This document shows, piece after piece, positions 8,548 to 17,675 of a DNA stretch of 64,000 nucleotides. Below the pieces are notes generated by a model. That model searched no databases. It saw only the letters and a list, made by a program, of their open reading frames with translations, and had not been told where the DNA came from. Location: NCBI GenBank assembly GCA_033283175.1, contig JAWMQM010000001.1, positions 1,054,001 to 1,118,000 of the forward strand. Reading direction: 5' to 3'. Every line of letters begins with the position of its first letter. The first letter of the stretch is position 1. Made by a program: the position numbers and the translations under genes. Origin of the DNA: Pseudomaricurvus sp033283175. GTDB lineage: Bacteria; Pseudomonadota; Gammaproteobacteria; Pseudomonadales; Cellvibrionaceae.

Positions 8548-9315
8548 ATGGCACTCTATACCACCGTTCATTTGCACAACGTTAACCCCGGACACGAACA
8601 GGACTACGCCAGCTGGTTCGATGGCGACCACCAGACCGAACTGTCGCGCCTGCGGGGCTTTGTCAAAGCCGAGCGCTATGAAGTATCCCAGTACCAGATC
8701 ATGCCGGACATCCCGCAGCCCTGGCGCTACATGACAGTATACGATTTCGACACAGAGACCCCTGCCATCGACCTGCCTGCGCTGGCCCCGCTGCTGGCCA
8801 ACGTGCGCGACAAGGGCTGGACTGCCGACGACACCACCGAACGCCTGTATACCTACAAGCTGTTTGGCGACTGGAAAAGCAGCCCCAACCACCAGAAAGA
8901 CCAACCCCTCTCAGGCATGAGCATCCTGTTTGGCAACTACGTCATCGGCCGCTATGACGAGTATCAGGACTGGTACGAGAACACTCACAGCGTGGAAGTG
9001 ACCAACGTACCGGGCCACGTCGCCATGAAGCGCGGTGAGCTGAGCGATATCCAGCTGGAACCCCGCCACTACTGCCCCGGTGACCAGCTCGTGCTCTGCG
9101 CCCAGCAGACCGACGACATGCTGTTTACCCTGCGCGACTTCAGCGCCCGCGCCCGCGGTGTCAGCCCCAGTGGTATAGCCATGGAACCCCGCGACCAGCA
9201 GGCGGGCTCTTTTGCCCGTACCGTGCACTACTTCAACCTGTGCAGTGGTGACAAGCGCTGGCCAGGCGGCATCGCCTACGCCGGCGACATGAGCGTCTAT
9301 GAGCAGCAAGGCTGA
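8548..9315 (+). CDS. Double DABB (EthD-like) protein
   Basis: A 255-residue protein built of two similar ferredoxin-like alpha/beta halves: YASWFDGDHQTELSRLRGF in the first and YQDWYENTHSVEVTNVPGH in the second, each a W/Y-x-x-x-H motif typical of dimeric alpha-beta-barrel (EthD-like) proteins. The two halves would make an internal dimer. Related proteins lie in oxidative degradation clusters as small monooxygenases, isomerases or carriers, but none is proved. It opens the rightward unit ahead of SDR, KstD-like and aldehyde dehydrogenase genes. No signal peptide. Confidence 0.75.
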   Translation: MALYTTVHLHNVNPGHEQDYASWFDGDHQTELSRLRGFVKAERYEVSQYQIMPDIPQPWRYMTVYDFDTETPAIDLPALAPLLANVRDKGWTADDTTERLYTYKLFGDWKSSPNHQKDQPLSGMSILFGNYVIGRYDEYQDWYENTHSVEVTNVPGHVAMKRGELSDIQLEPRHYCPGDQLVLCAQQTDDMLFTLRDFSARARGVSPSGIAMEPRDQQAGSFARTVHYFNLCSGDKRWPGGIAYAGDMSVYEQQG

Positions 9316-9388
9316 GCAAAAAAGCTGATAAAAACCCGACCGGGGCAGTACACTGCTCCGGCATTTTCAGAGTGGGAGTGAGTACACA

Positions 9389-10126
9389 ATGTCCAAAGTG
9401 ATTGTGATCACCGGCGCCGGCGTCGGTCTGGGACGTGCCCTGGCACGACGATTTGCTGCCGAGGGCCACCAGCTGGTGCTGCTGGGCCGCACCCTGTCCA
9501 AGGTAGAAGCCGCTGCCTCCGAGATCGGCAGTAACGCCATGGCGCTCAAGTGCGACGTCGGCAACACCGACTCCGTTCGCGAAGCCTTTGCCGCCATTGC
9601 CGAAGCTCACGGCAAGGTGGATGTACTGATCAACAACGCCGCCGTGTTTGAACCCTTCCTGCTGGAAAACGCCAAAGACGAGCAGGTTATCTCAGCCCTG
9701 CTGACCAACCTGGCCGGTCCCATGTTCGCCTGTCGCTCCGCCATCCCCCTGATGGGGCCCGGTAGCCACATCTTCAACATCACCAGTGAGTCCGTGGATA
9801 TTGAGTTTCCTCACCTCTCCGTTTACCAGGCCACCAAGGCCGGTGTAGAGCGCCTGAGCAAGAGCCTGGTGAGCGAGCTGGAACCCCGTGGCATCCGCGT
9901 CACCAATGTGCGCGCCGGTCAGATGTACGAAGCGGGTAAAACCTGGGATGCCAATCCCGAGGACCAGATGGCCTTTGCCAAGGCGGCCATGGAGCGCGGC
10001 CTCAACCTGCGCGCCCGTCCGCTGTCCCAGTTCGACTCGGTGGTGGAAGCGTTTGTCGCCCTGCTGAATTTGCCGGCTGACGTACACGCCAGTACTATCG
10101 CCCTGCAGGGCCGCAAAGCCGACTAA
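9389..10126 (+). CDS. Short-chain dehydrogenase/reductase
   Basis: A 245-residue classical SDR: TGAGVGLG cofactor loop, NNAAVFEP (NNAG variant), FNITSES serine strand and catalytic YQATK. It would interconvert an alcohol and ketone using NAD(P). It lies 73 bases after the DABB gene, with a good GGGAGTGAG ribosome site, and 14 bases before the KstD-like gene, so it is part of the same unit. A hydroxyl-to-ketone step before ring dehydrogenation by the KstD-like enzyme would be a sensible order. Substrate not determined. Confidence 0.9.
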   Translation: MSKVIVITGAGVGLGRALARRFAAEGHQLVLLGRTLSKVEAAASEIGSNAMALKCDVGNTDSVREAFAAIAEAHGKVDVLINNAAVFEPFLLENAKDEQVISALLTNLAGPMFACRSAIPLMGPGSHIFNITSESVDIEFPHLSVYQATKAGVERLSKSLVSELEPRGIRVTNVRAGQMYEAGKTWDANPEDQMAFAKAAMERGLNLRARPLSQFDSVVEAFVALLNLPADVHASTIALQGRKAD

Positions 10127-10140
10127 ACACAGGATTCACC

Positions 10141-11796
10141 ATGAGCGAAACATTTGATTTTGTAGCCGTCGGCAGCGGCCCCGGCGCACTCTGTGCAGCA
10201 CTGGCACTGCGTGCCGCCGGTAAAAGCGTGCTGGTGCTGGAGAAGGCCGAACTGGTGGGCGGCACCACTGCCACCTCCGGCGGAGTGATGTGGATTCCCA
10301 ACAACCGCTATATGAAAGCCGCCGGTGTCGCCGACAGCCGCGAGCAGGCACTGAGTTACATGAATGCCGTAGTGGGGGATAGCAGTGACACCCCCGGTGC
10401 CACACAACAGCGTCAGGAAACCTATGTGGACAAGGCGCCGGAGATGCTGGAGTTCCTCATCTCTCAGGGCCTGCAGTTCCGCCGCATCCCCAACTGGCCA
10501 GACTACGTGGACGCCCCCGGACAACAGGAAGGCGGACGCACCGTTATCTCCGAACTGTTTGACCTGAAAAAGCTGGGCCCCTGGAAGGCTAAGCTGCGCA
10601 AGGGCTTTATCCCCATTCCCGCCTATATCGAAGAAGCGATGGAGCTGCCCTACGTATTCAAGCGCAAGCAGAGCACCCAGGCACTGTGGAAGATCCTTGG
10701 CCGCACTTTCGGCTCAATGCTGAAGGGGCAACGTCTGGCCACCGCCGGTCAGGCACTGGCAGCCCAGCTGCTGCACGCGGCACTGGAAGCCGGCGCGCAG
10801 GTGCGGGTCAATTGCGGCGTGAAAGAGCTGATTGTGGAAGATGGCCGTGTCACCGGCGTAGTAGCCGATTGTGATGGCAAGGAGACCCGCATCAACGCCA
10901 GCGGCGGCGTGCTGATCAACGCCGGCGGATTTGCCAAAAACCAGTCCATGCTGGACCAGTACATCCCGGGCACCAGGGCCGAGTGGTCTGGCACCATCGC
11001 CGAGGACACCGGAGACCTGATTCTCGCCGGCCAGCGCATCGGTGCTGCTCTGGCACAGATGGATCAGCGGGTGGGCTACCCCGCCGTGCTCACGCCGGCC
11101 AAACCCGACTACCCCACCTTCATGCAGGGCGACATGGCCAAGCCCCACTCCATTACCGTGGACCATGAGGGCAAACGCTTTATGTGCGAGGCTGCCTCCT
11201 ACGCCACGCTGTCCAAAGGCATCTGGGAACACCACCGCAACGCGCCCGCCATGCAGGCCTGGATGGTGGTCGACAGCCAGTACGCCAGCCGCTACTCCAT
11301 TGCCGGCGGTCGCGGCAAGAAGTTGCAAGCATGGGTGGAAGCCGGCTTTATCAAAAAAGGCGAAAACCTGTCCGAGCTGGCCGCCGCCTGTAATATCGAT
11401 GGCGCCAACCTGGAAGCCACCGTAGCCCGCTTTAACGGCTTTGTCGCCAACAACCGTGACGAAGATTTCGGCCGCGGCAGCCACGTCTACCAGAACTGGC
11501 TGGGCGACGCGCTGGCAGAAAAATCGACGACTCTGGGCTCACTGAGCCAGGGGCCGTTCTACGCGGTACCGGTCTACCCGGGCGATGTAAGCACCTACGG
11601 TGGCCTGGTGACCGACAGTGACGCCCGCGTGCTGCGGGACGATGGCTCTGTGATTGAGGGCCTCTACGCCACCGGTGTCTCCACCGCTTCGGTAATGGGT
11701 AAGGGCTGCACTGGCGCAGGTGCCAGCATCGGTCCTTCCGTGACCTGGGGCTATGTGGCCGCACAACATGTACTGAACAACACAGAGGCCGGTTAA
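10141..11796 (+). CDS. FAD-binding 3-ketosteroid-delta1-dehydrogenase-like protein
   Basis: A 551-residue flavoprotein of the fumarate reductase/3-ketosteroid dehydrogenase group. The N-terminal dinucleotide fold VAVGSGPGALCAAL leads to VLEKAELVGGTTATSGG and MWIPNN, a pattern typical of KstD enzymes, and the C-terminal FAD segment is GASIGPSVTWGY. In known KstD a catalytic Tyr begins the YxGxG segment before TIGP; here it reads CTGAG, so the Tyr is replaced by Cys, while the Gly is kept. The second paralogue at 41310 keeps the Tyr (YPGAG). The protein may therefore act on a different substrate or by an altered mechanism. It is followed by aldehyde dehydrogenase. Confidence 0.88.
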   Translation: MSETFDFVAVGSGPGALCAALALRAAGKSVLVLEKAELVGGTTATSGGVMWIPNNRYMKAAGVADSREQALSYMNAVVGDSSDTPGATQQRQETYVDKAPEMLEFLISQGLQFRRIPNWPDYVDAPGQQEGGRTVISELFDLKKLGPWKAKLRKGFIPIPAYIEEAMELPYVFKRKQSTQALWKILGRTFGSMLKGQRLATAGQALAAQLLHAALEAGAQVRVNCGVKELIVEDGRVTGVVADCDGKETRINASGGVLINAGGFAKNQSMLDQYIPGTRAEWSGTIAEDTGDLILAGQRIGAALAQMDQRVGYPAVLTPAKPDYPTFMQGDMAKPHSITVDHEGKRFMCEAASYATLSKGIWEHHRNAPAMQAWMVVDSQYASRYSIAGGRGKKLQAWVEAGFIKKGENLSELAAACNIDGANLEATVARFNGFVANNRDEDFGRGSHVYQNWLGDALAEKSTTLGSLSQGPFYAVPVYPGDVSTYGGLVTDSDARVLRDDGSVIEGLYATGVSTASVMGKGCTGAGASIGPSVTWGYVAAQHVLNNTEAG

Positions 11797-11884
11797 ACGG
11801 CCCGATTAAACTAAACTCATTAACTACACAACTTCACACACAAATCATGTCTCATGGTTACGAGTGATATTTGAGGAGATCACA

Positions 11885-13357
11885 ATGGATAAGCTGCAAG
11901 ACGCCCTGCTGTACATCAACGGCGAAATGCGCCCGGCAGGTAACGGCGCCTTTTACGACAACATCAACCCCTGGACCGGTAAGCCCTGTGGCCAGGCCGC
12001 CGATGCCACCGCCGACGACGTAGACGCGGCCATCGCCTGTGCCCGTGACGCCTTCGACAACACCGACTGGGCCACCAACCACGACGCCCGCGTTGCTGTT
12101 GTAACCAAATACGTGGAAGTGCTGTGCGCCAACCGCGACAAGCTGATGCAGATCGCTCGCCTGGAAGCCGGTTCCGCCATTGGTGCTGCCGCCCGCGCCC
12201 AGATCGACGGTGCCCTGAACGGTGCCAGGGACCTCCTGAAGTGCTGGGAAAAAGTTGAGCTGGTTGAAGACCTGGGCATCAAGAACGAAGGCTACGACAC
12301 CAAGCGTATCGTACGTCGTGAAGCCACCGGTGTGGTGGGTGCCATCACCCCATGGAACGTACCCCTGTACGTTAACGTGGGCAAGGTCATCGCCGCTCTG
12401 CTGGCCGGCTGTACCGTGATCCTCAAGCCTGCGCCTGATACCCCGCTGATGGGTACCATCATGGGCGAACTGGCCATTGAAGCCGGTCTGCCTGCCGGTG
12501 TCTTCAACGTTATCACCTCTGCCGATCCTGCCATGGCTGGTGAGATGCTGACCAAGGATCCCCGCGTTGACCTGATCTCCTTCACCGGCTCCACTGCGGT
12601 GGGCAAGATCATCATGAAGAACGGTGCTGACACCCTCAAGCGCGTGTTCCTGGAGCTGGGCGGCAAGTCTGCATTCATCGTTCTGGATGACGCCGAGAAC
12701 TTCCCGATGACCGTAATGGGTTCCATGGTGGTCTTCCACGCGGGTCAGGGCTGTGCCTACCCAACCCGCCTGCTGGTACCGAAAAGCCGCTACGAAGAGG
12801 CCGTTGGCGCTCTGCAGATGGCCTACGCCGGTTTTGCCGACAAGTGGGGCAAGTTCGACGAGCCTACCTGCATCATGGGCCCACTGATTTCCAAGAAGCA
12901 GCTGGGTCGCGTTTCCGAATACCTGGAAATCGGTAAGAAAGAAGCTCGTCTGCTGGCTGGCGGTAACGTGCGTACCGATATGGGTGAAGGTTTCGAAGGC
13001 GGTTTCTTCGTTGAGCCTACCTGCTTCGTGGACGCCACCAACGACATGCGTATCGCCCGTGAAGAGATCTTCGGCCCAGTGCTGGTTGTGATCCCCTTCG
13101 AAGACGATGACGATGCCGTACGCATCGCCAACGACAGCGTCTACGGCCTGGGTGGTGCCATCTTCGGCTCTACCGAGCGCGCAGTAAAAGTTGCCGAGCG
13201 TATCCGCGCCGGTGCCCTGTCCGTCAACGGCGGCGTGAGCATCACCGGTGACCTGCCTTTCGGTGGTTACAAGCAGTCCGGTATGGGCCGCGAGTGGGGC
13301 GTTGAAGGTATCGTTGAGTTTATGGAAATCAAAGTCATCGGTATCCGCGCTTCCTGA
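11885..13357 (+). CDS. NAD(P)-dependent aldehyde dehydrogenase
   Basis: A 490-residue aldehyde dehydrogenase. Seen are TPWNVP, the cofactor loop FTGSTAVGK, the general base ELGGKSAFIV, the nucleophile Cys in GQGCAYPTRL, and the EEIFGPV segment. It would oxidise an aldehyde to an acid, for instance a P450-derived aldehyde before CoA activation. The ATG at 11885 is chosen because GAGGAG lies 6 bases upstream; the frame is open 7 codons earlier. Last gene of the rightward unit, closed by the terminator at 13384. Confidence 0.95.
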   Translation: MDKLQDALLYINGEMRPAGNGAFYDNINPWTGKPCGQAADATADDVDAAIACARDAFDNTDWATNHDARVAVVTKYVEVLCANRDKLMQIARLEAGSAIGAAARAQIDGALNGARDLLKCWEKVELVEDLGIKNEGYDTKRIVRREATGVVGAITPWNVPLYVNVGKVIAALLAGCTVILKPAPDTPLMGTIMGELAIEAGLPAGVFNVITSADPAMAGEMLTKDPRVDLISFTGSTAVGKIIMKNGADTLKRVFLELGGKSAFIVLDDAENFPMTVMGSMVVFHAGQGCAYPTRLLVPKSRYEEAVGALQMAYAGFADKWGKFDEPTCIMGPLISKKQLGRVSEYLEIGKKEARLLAGGNVRTDMGEGFEGGFFVEPTCFVDATNDMRIAREEIFGPVLVVIPFEDDDDAVRIANDSVYGLGGAIFGSTERAVKVAERIRAGALSVNGGVSITGDLPFGGYKQSGMGREWGVEGIVEFMEIKVIGIRAS

Positions 13358-13383
13358 TTTCTGTAATCCCTTCGGGCATTACG

Positions 13384-13412
13384 AAAAAGGCGACCTCCGG
13401 GTCGCCTTTTTT
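13384..13412 (+). terminator. Bidirectional rho-independent terminator
   Basis: A 12-bp stem (AAAAAGGCGACC/GGTCGCCTTTTT) with a 4-base loop and a T-run, between the aldehyde dehydrogenase and the convergent mechanosensitive channel gene. Both strands read A-run, hairpin, T-run, so it can end transcripts from both sides. Confidence 0.92.
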
Positions 13413-13433
13413 ATGCCCTACCTGTTCTGGATT

Positions 13434-15194
13434 TCAGTGGGGAAACTTAAGGGTATTTTCCAGTTTGGCGATCTCCTCGTCACTGAGCACCGTTGTGGTT
13501 TCACCACTGCGACGCAACTCCTCCACCGTCTGCTCGGCACGCTGGCGTGCTTCTGCATCCGGCTCTGGCGCTCCTGACTGGTACTCCATTCGCGCGGGAA
13601 TCCCGAAACCAGTACCGGCAGCGGCGAGAATATCCATCACCCGCAGCTGTATATCCTCCACCACGGATTTGTAAACATTGATATCGGTGGTCTCGATATA
13701 ACAGTGCAACTCCACCTGCAGCGCGTAGTCAACAAAGCCGGTAAAATTCACCCGCAGTGGCGCAGCTGCCACCATCTCATGGGCGCACAACAATTTGCGC
13801 AGCTCCCGCACTACACAGCGCATCTGATCGGGAGAGGTGTGGCAGTGCAGGGGCAGATGCCGGTGAAAACGAAAGCGCTGGCGCTGGGAAATATTTTCAA
13901 TCTGCAGGTTGGATAATTCGGCATTGGTGACAATAACCAGCGTGTTTTCCAGGGTGCGGATTTTGGTGGCGCGCAAACCGATCTCCTCCACGGTACCGGT
14001 ACGAGAACCAATTTTGCAGAAGTCCCCCACCCGCACAGGCGCCGCCAGGTAAAGCGTCAGCGCGCCGATAAAGTTTTCGATGGATTTTTGCGTGGCCAGC
14101 GCCAGGGCGATACCACCGATTCCCAGTCCCGCGAGCACAGTGGTAACGCTGAAGCCAATATTGTCCAGCCATACCACCAGCACCACAAACACCAGCAGGA
14201 TATTGAAAGCCGTAAGCAGCGGCCGCAACAGCACCACACTCTGCTCCCGCCCCCGGGCCAGTAATTTGCTGCTCCAGTATTCACGGAATAAACCCACCAG
14301 CCGGATCAGCACCCACAGAATCACCAGATAGTAGAGCGTGCCGCCATTCACGAACGCCTGAGTCGCCAGGGACGGTCTCAGAATATCGAAATTGACGCGT
14401 ACCGAGCCAACGATCAGTAACAGGCACAGCGGCCCGCGTACAAACGCCGCCACCAGAACCGCCATATCGGTGTGACGCCGGCGAATAGCCCAACCCAGCA
14501 GGAAGCACACAGGCACCATGATCGCAGCCGCCAGTGCAATCATCAGCAGCAGCAATACCCACTGCCACAACTCCATGCCAAAGAACTTCCAGTCCGGCAG
14601 CAGTGTCACCAGCTTTTCACCGAGGGGACCATAACCCCGCGCCTCATACAGCAGCGGGATAATACTCACGGTTTTGGAGGAGAAGACCCACACAAAGATG
14701 CCATCGGAACGGGGTATATGCTGTAACAGGATGTCGTACTTGCGGCCGTTGGCCTCCACCTCCCCCACCAGGTCGCGATAGCTGGGTAAACCATCATCGC
14801 TGTGACCCTCGGGGCTGGTACTGAGCAGATCCATCTCTACCCACAGCGCCCGATCCAGTACCACTTTCAGCTGGCGTGCCAGCTCCGGCCCGTCAGCAAC
14901 CGAAAGCCCGGATGGCAAGTTACGCAGGTCCAGGTAGTGTGCGGCACGTTCAAAGTCATCCTCCCGCACTGCCCGGAAGAAGCCTGTTACGGCACGGCGG
15001 GGCACGCCCCGATCAAACTCGTCGTCAGGACCTTCCTTGACCAGTTTTCGCGGGGCATCGCTTGCCGAATCCCCGGCGGACTTGTGATCATCCGCAATGA
15101 TCTCAGTGAACGCCGGTGCATCCGCCTCCTTGGCCCAGGCACCGCTCCACAGCACCACACTGCACAGGACAGCGAACAGCAGACATCTGACCAA
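13434..15194 (-). CDS. MscS-family mechanosensitive ion channel
   Basis: A 586-residue MscS-type channel with an extra N-terminal periplasmic domain. A signal peptide (ends near GAWA) is followed by about 180 periplasmic residues, four or so membrane segments from residue 200 on, and the MscS pore/beta region GLGIGGIALALATQKSIE then LAAPVRVGDFCKIG and GTVEEIGLRATKIRT. It releases osmolytes on sudden pressure. The frame reaches back to a GTG at 15209, but a strong GGAGGAGGGAG lies just before a TTG at 15194, which I take as start. A housekeeping gene, unrelated to the catabolic units on its left. Confidence 0.92.
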   Translation of the reverse strand: MVRCLLFAVLCSVVLWSGAWAKEADAPAFTEIIADDHKSAGDSASDAPRKLVKEGPDDEFDRGVPRRAVTGFFRAVREDDFERAAHYLDLRNLPSGLSVADGPELARQLKVVLDRALWVEMDLLSTSPEGHSDDGLPSYRDLVGEVEANGRKYDILLQHIPRSDGIFVWVFSSKTVSIIPLLYEARGYGPLGEKLVTLLPDWKFFGMELWQWVLLLLMIALAAAIMVPVCFLLGWAIRRRHTDMAVLVAAFVRGPLCLLLIVGSVRVNFDILRPSLATQAFVNGGTLYYLVILWVLIRLVGLFREYWSSKLLARGREQSVVLLRPLLTAFNILLVFVVLVVWLDNIGFSVTTVLAGLGIGGIALALATQKSIENFIGALTLYLAAPVRVGDFCKIGSRTGTVEEIGLRATKIRTLENTLVIVTNAELSNLQIENISQRQRFRFHRHLPLHCHTSPDQMRCVVRELRKLLCAHEMVAAAPLRVNFTGFVDYALQVELHCYIETTDINVYKSVVEDIQLRVMDILAAAGTGFGIPARMEYQSGAPEPDAEARQRAEQTVEELRRSGETTTVLSDEEIAKLENTLKFPH

Positions 15195-15317
15195 GACTCC
15201 CTCCTCCACACAACTTCTCAGGCACTTCGATTACTGTCCTGAGAATATAGCACTGCGGCGGAAACCGCGTCACCGCCAGCCGTAATCAGGGACGTCTTCG
15301 CCGCCCCACCCGCAGGC

Positions 15318-15342
15318 ACAAAAAAAGCGGCTTACGCCGCTT
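15318..15342 (-). terminator. Rho-independent terminator of Dabb gene
   Basis: On the minus strand: AAGCGGC, 4-base loop, GCCGCTT followed directly by more T, 19 bases after the Dabb-protein stop codon. Confidence 0.88.
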
Positions 15343-15360
15343 ATACGGACCACTGCAGCT

Positions 15361-15651
15361 TCAGTACTCCAGCTGCAATTGCGCCACATCTGCCACCAGC
15401 GGCATCATGGCGCCGCCGGCAGCCTGGTGAGCCGGATGCCGGAGATAACTCTGGTAATCCGCCACCGAGTTGAAGTCGGCAAACACACCGTAGCTGTATT
15501 TGCCGCTGCTAACCCCGGCGTCCCTGCCATGCACCAGTGACACCAATTCGGGAATTGCCGCCGGCAGGGCATCCAGTTTTGCCGCCAGTGCCTGTACCAT
15601 TTCTTCATTGGCACTGTCGTTAAATTTGATCAAGACCACATGTCGCAACAT
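15361..15651 (-). CDS. Small Dabb (stress-responsive A/B barrel) protein
   Basis: A 96-residue single-domain dimeric alpha/beta-barrel protein: LRHVVLIKF at the start, a central GKYSYGVFADF strand and YLRHPAHQA, the usual H-P-x-H segment of the family. Function in such proteins ranges from stress response to polyketide cyclisation and is not known here. ATG at 15651 follows GGAGTGAG; two GTG codons upstream are less likely. It is alone, between a terminator and a divergent thioredoxin-like gene. Confidence 0.88.
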   Translation of the reverse strand: MLRHVVLIKFNDSANEEMVQALAAKLDALPAAIPELVSLVHGRDAGVSSGKYSYGVFADFNSVADYQSYLRHPAHQAAGGAMMPLVADVAQLQLEY

Positions 15652-15770
15652 CACTCTCACTCCATTATTGTATAGGCGCTATCAGCAGGTATTTTAACAG
15701 CGCCACGACCACAGCCAAACTTAATCCGCAACCATGTACGCATGGAGCAAATACTCCTCAGGGCAAACCC

Positions 15771-16118
15771 ATGATCAATCCTATCACCGGCTTCAATCCG
15801 GATTACAGCGAACAAGCCCCAAGCGCCCCGGAGCTGGCGGCACTGCCGGGCCCGGTGCTGGTAGAGTTTGGCACCCCCTGGTGCGGACACTGCGGGGCGG
15901 CGGCCAACGCCGTCCGGGAGTTCATGGCGGACCACCCACAGATGCCGCACATCAAGATCTACGACGGCAAGGGAAAAGCGCTGGGACGCCATTTCCGCGT
16001 CAAGCTGTGGCCCACACTGATCGTCCTGCACGATGGCGTGGAAACAGCCCGTGTGGTGCGCCCGACCTCTGTCAGCCAGCTGCGTCAGTTGCTGCAACAA
16101 GCCGGCATCCCACAATAG
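15771..16118 (+). CDS. Thioredoxin-like protein
   Basis: A 115-residue thioredoxin-fold protein with the redox motif WCGHC (Cys38 and Cys41) in VEFGTPWCGHCGAA, and the cis-Pro segment KLWPTLIVLHDG. No signal peptide, so cytoplasmic. The CGHC pair is that of more oxidising relatives (PDI-like) than CGPC thioredoxin. It would reduce or exchange disulfides. About 96 bases ahead of dbpA; functional link not evident. Confidence 0.92.
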   Translation: MINPITGFNPDYSEQAPSAPELAALPGPVLVEFGTPWCGHCGAAANAVREFMADHPQMPHIKIYDGKGKALGRHFRVKLWPTLIVLHDGVETARVVRPTSVSQLRQLLQQAGIPQ

Positions 16119-16214
16119 CCAGCGCCACCAGCCATCGCAGAAGCGCGCGCCGACCGTTACAATGGCGTCTCGCGCGGCAATACCGCCGCCCCGCACACCC
16201 TGCAGGCAACTCCC

Positions 16215-17606
16215 TTGACTCCACTTCCCTTTACCAAACTCCCCCTCGCTCCGGAACTGCAGGCCACCCTGTCTGACCTCGGCTACCACACCATGACACC
16301 GGTTCAGGCCCAAAGCCTGCCACAGGTTCTGGCAGGCCGCGACATCATCGCGCAGGCCAAAACCGGCTCCGGCAAAACCGCTGCGTTTGGCCTCGGCCTG
16401 CTGGCCAAACTGGAGGTCAAACGTTTTTGTGTGCAGTCGCTGGTGCTCTGCCCTACCCGGGAGCTGGCGGATCAGGTCGCCAACGAGATCCGCAAACTGG
16501 CGCGCGGCATCCACAACATCAAGGTGCTGACCCTCTGCGGCGGACAGCCCTTCGGCCCCCAATTGGGCTCCCTGGAGCATGGGGCACACATTATTGTCGG
16601 CACCCCCGGACGGGTGGAAGAACATCTGCGCAAGGCGTCCCTGAGTCTGGCACAGGTAGACACCCTGGTCCTGGACGAGGCGGACCGGATGCTGGAGATG
16701 GGCTTTCAGGCCTCCCTGGATGCCATCGTCGAACAGACGCCGGCCAAACGTCAGACACTGCTGTTCAGCGCCACCTATCCCACGCAGATCGAAGCCATTG
16801 CGCAACGCATCCTGCGCGAGCCCGTGCGGGTTGAAGTGGAGGAGCAGCACACTGCCGACAGCATCGAACAGCACTTCTATAACATCGATGACGAAGCCCA
16901 GCGACTCCTGGCCACTCGCTTGTTGTTGCTGCAGTTCTCTCCGGAATCGGCCATGGTGTTTGCCAACACCAAGAAAGAAGTACAGGAACTGTGCGACACC
17001 CTCTGCGCGCACGGTTTCAGTGCCGCCGCCCTGCACGGTGACATGGAGCAGAAAGACCGCGATCAGACACTGATTCAGTTTGGCAACAAAAGTGTATCGA
17101 TTCTGGTGGCCACCGATGTCGCCGCCCGCGGCCTGGACATCAGCGCTGTGGACCTGGTGATCAACTATCATCTGGCACGCGACAGCGAAGTGCACGTCCA
17201 TCGGGTGGGCCGTACCGGACGCGGCGGCAGTCACGGCATCGCCTGTTCCCTGTTCAGCGACAAGGAGCATTACAAGCTGATGCTGCTGCAGGACTACCTC
17301 GGTCACGACATTGCCGGAGAAGCACTGCCCGACGAAGCCACGCTCGGCAAATTACCGCGCCAGGCGGCCATGGCGACACTGCAAATTGATGGCGGTAAAA
17401 AACAGAAAATCCGTCCCGGCGACATTCTCGGTGCACTCACCGGGGAGGGAGGCATTGCCGGCGATCAGGTGGGCAAAATCAATATGGCTCCCATGCGCTC
17501 CTATGTTGCCGTCAAACGTGAAGTGGCGAAAAAAGCGTTAAAGATCCTGAACGAAGGTAAATTGAAAGGCCGCAGTTGTCGCGCGCGCATTATCAGCCAC
17601 CGCTGA
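16215..17606 (+). CDS. dbpA: ATP-dependent RNA helicase DbpA
   Basis: A 463-residue DEAD-box helicase. In order: Q-motif region ending TPVQAQSLP, Walker A AKTGSGKT, PTRELA, TPGR, DEAD in LDEADRM, SAT, then the second RecA domain with DVAARGLD and HRVGRTGRGG, and a C-terminal domain with DGGKKQKIRPGDILGALTGE, the DbpA-type RNA-binding domain that docks on 23S rRNA hairpin 92. It assists large-subunit assembly. The start is a TTG; no in-frame ATG precedes the conserved N-terminus, and the ribosome site is weak. Convergent with the SDR at 17676. Confidence 0.95.
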   Translation: MTPLPFTKLPLAPELQATLSDLGYHTMTPVQAQSLPQVLAGRDIIAQAKTGSGKTAAFGLGLLAKLEVKRFCVQSLVLCPTRELADQVANEIRKLARGIHNIKVLTLCGGQPFGPQLGSLEHGAHIIVGTPGRVEEHLRKASLSLAQVDTLVLDEADRMLEMGFQASLDAIVEQTPAKRQTLLFSATYPTQIEAIAQRILREPVRVEVEEQHTADSIEQHFYNIDDEAQRLLATRLLLLQFSPESAMVFANTKKEVQELCDTLCAHGFSAAALHGDMEQKDRDQTLIQFGNKSVSILVATDVAARGLDISAVDLVINYHLARDSEVHVHRVGRTGRGGSHGIACSLFSDKEHYKLMLLQDYLGHDIAGEALPDEATLGKLPRQAAMATLQIDGGKKQKIRPGDILGALTGEGGIAGDQVGKINMAPMRSYVAVKREVAKKALKILNEGKLKGRSCRARIISHR

Positions 17607-17675
17607 CCGTCCCCTTTGCGGCAGGTTAACGGTCAGCAGCTGAAAAATGCCTGCAAGCCCTGAAACTAAAGCAGA

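Noticed and set aside
15657..17306. 549-residue open frame antisense to dbpA
   Set aside because: DbpA is certain on the plus strand; the antisense product is Gln/Gly-rich and resembles no family.
17605..17634. TGACCGT/ACGGTCA hairpin after dbpA
   Set aside because: The loop is long and there is no T-run; the evidence is too weak to call it a terminator.
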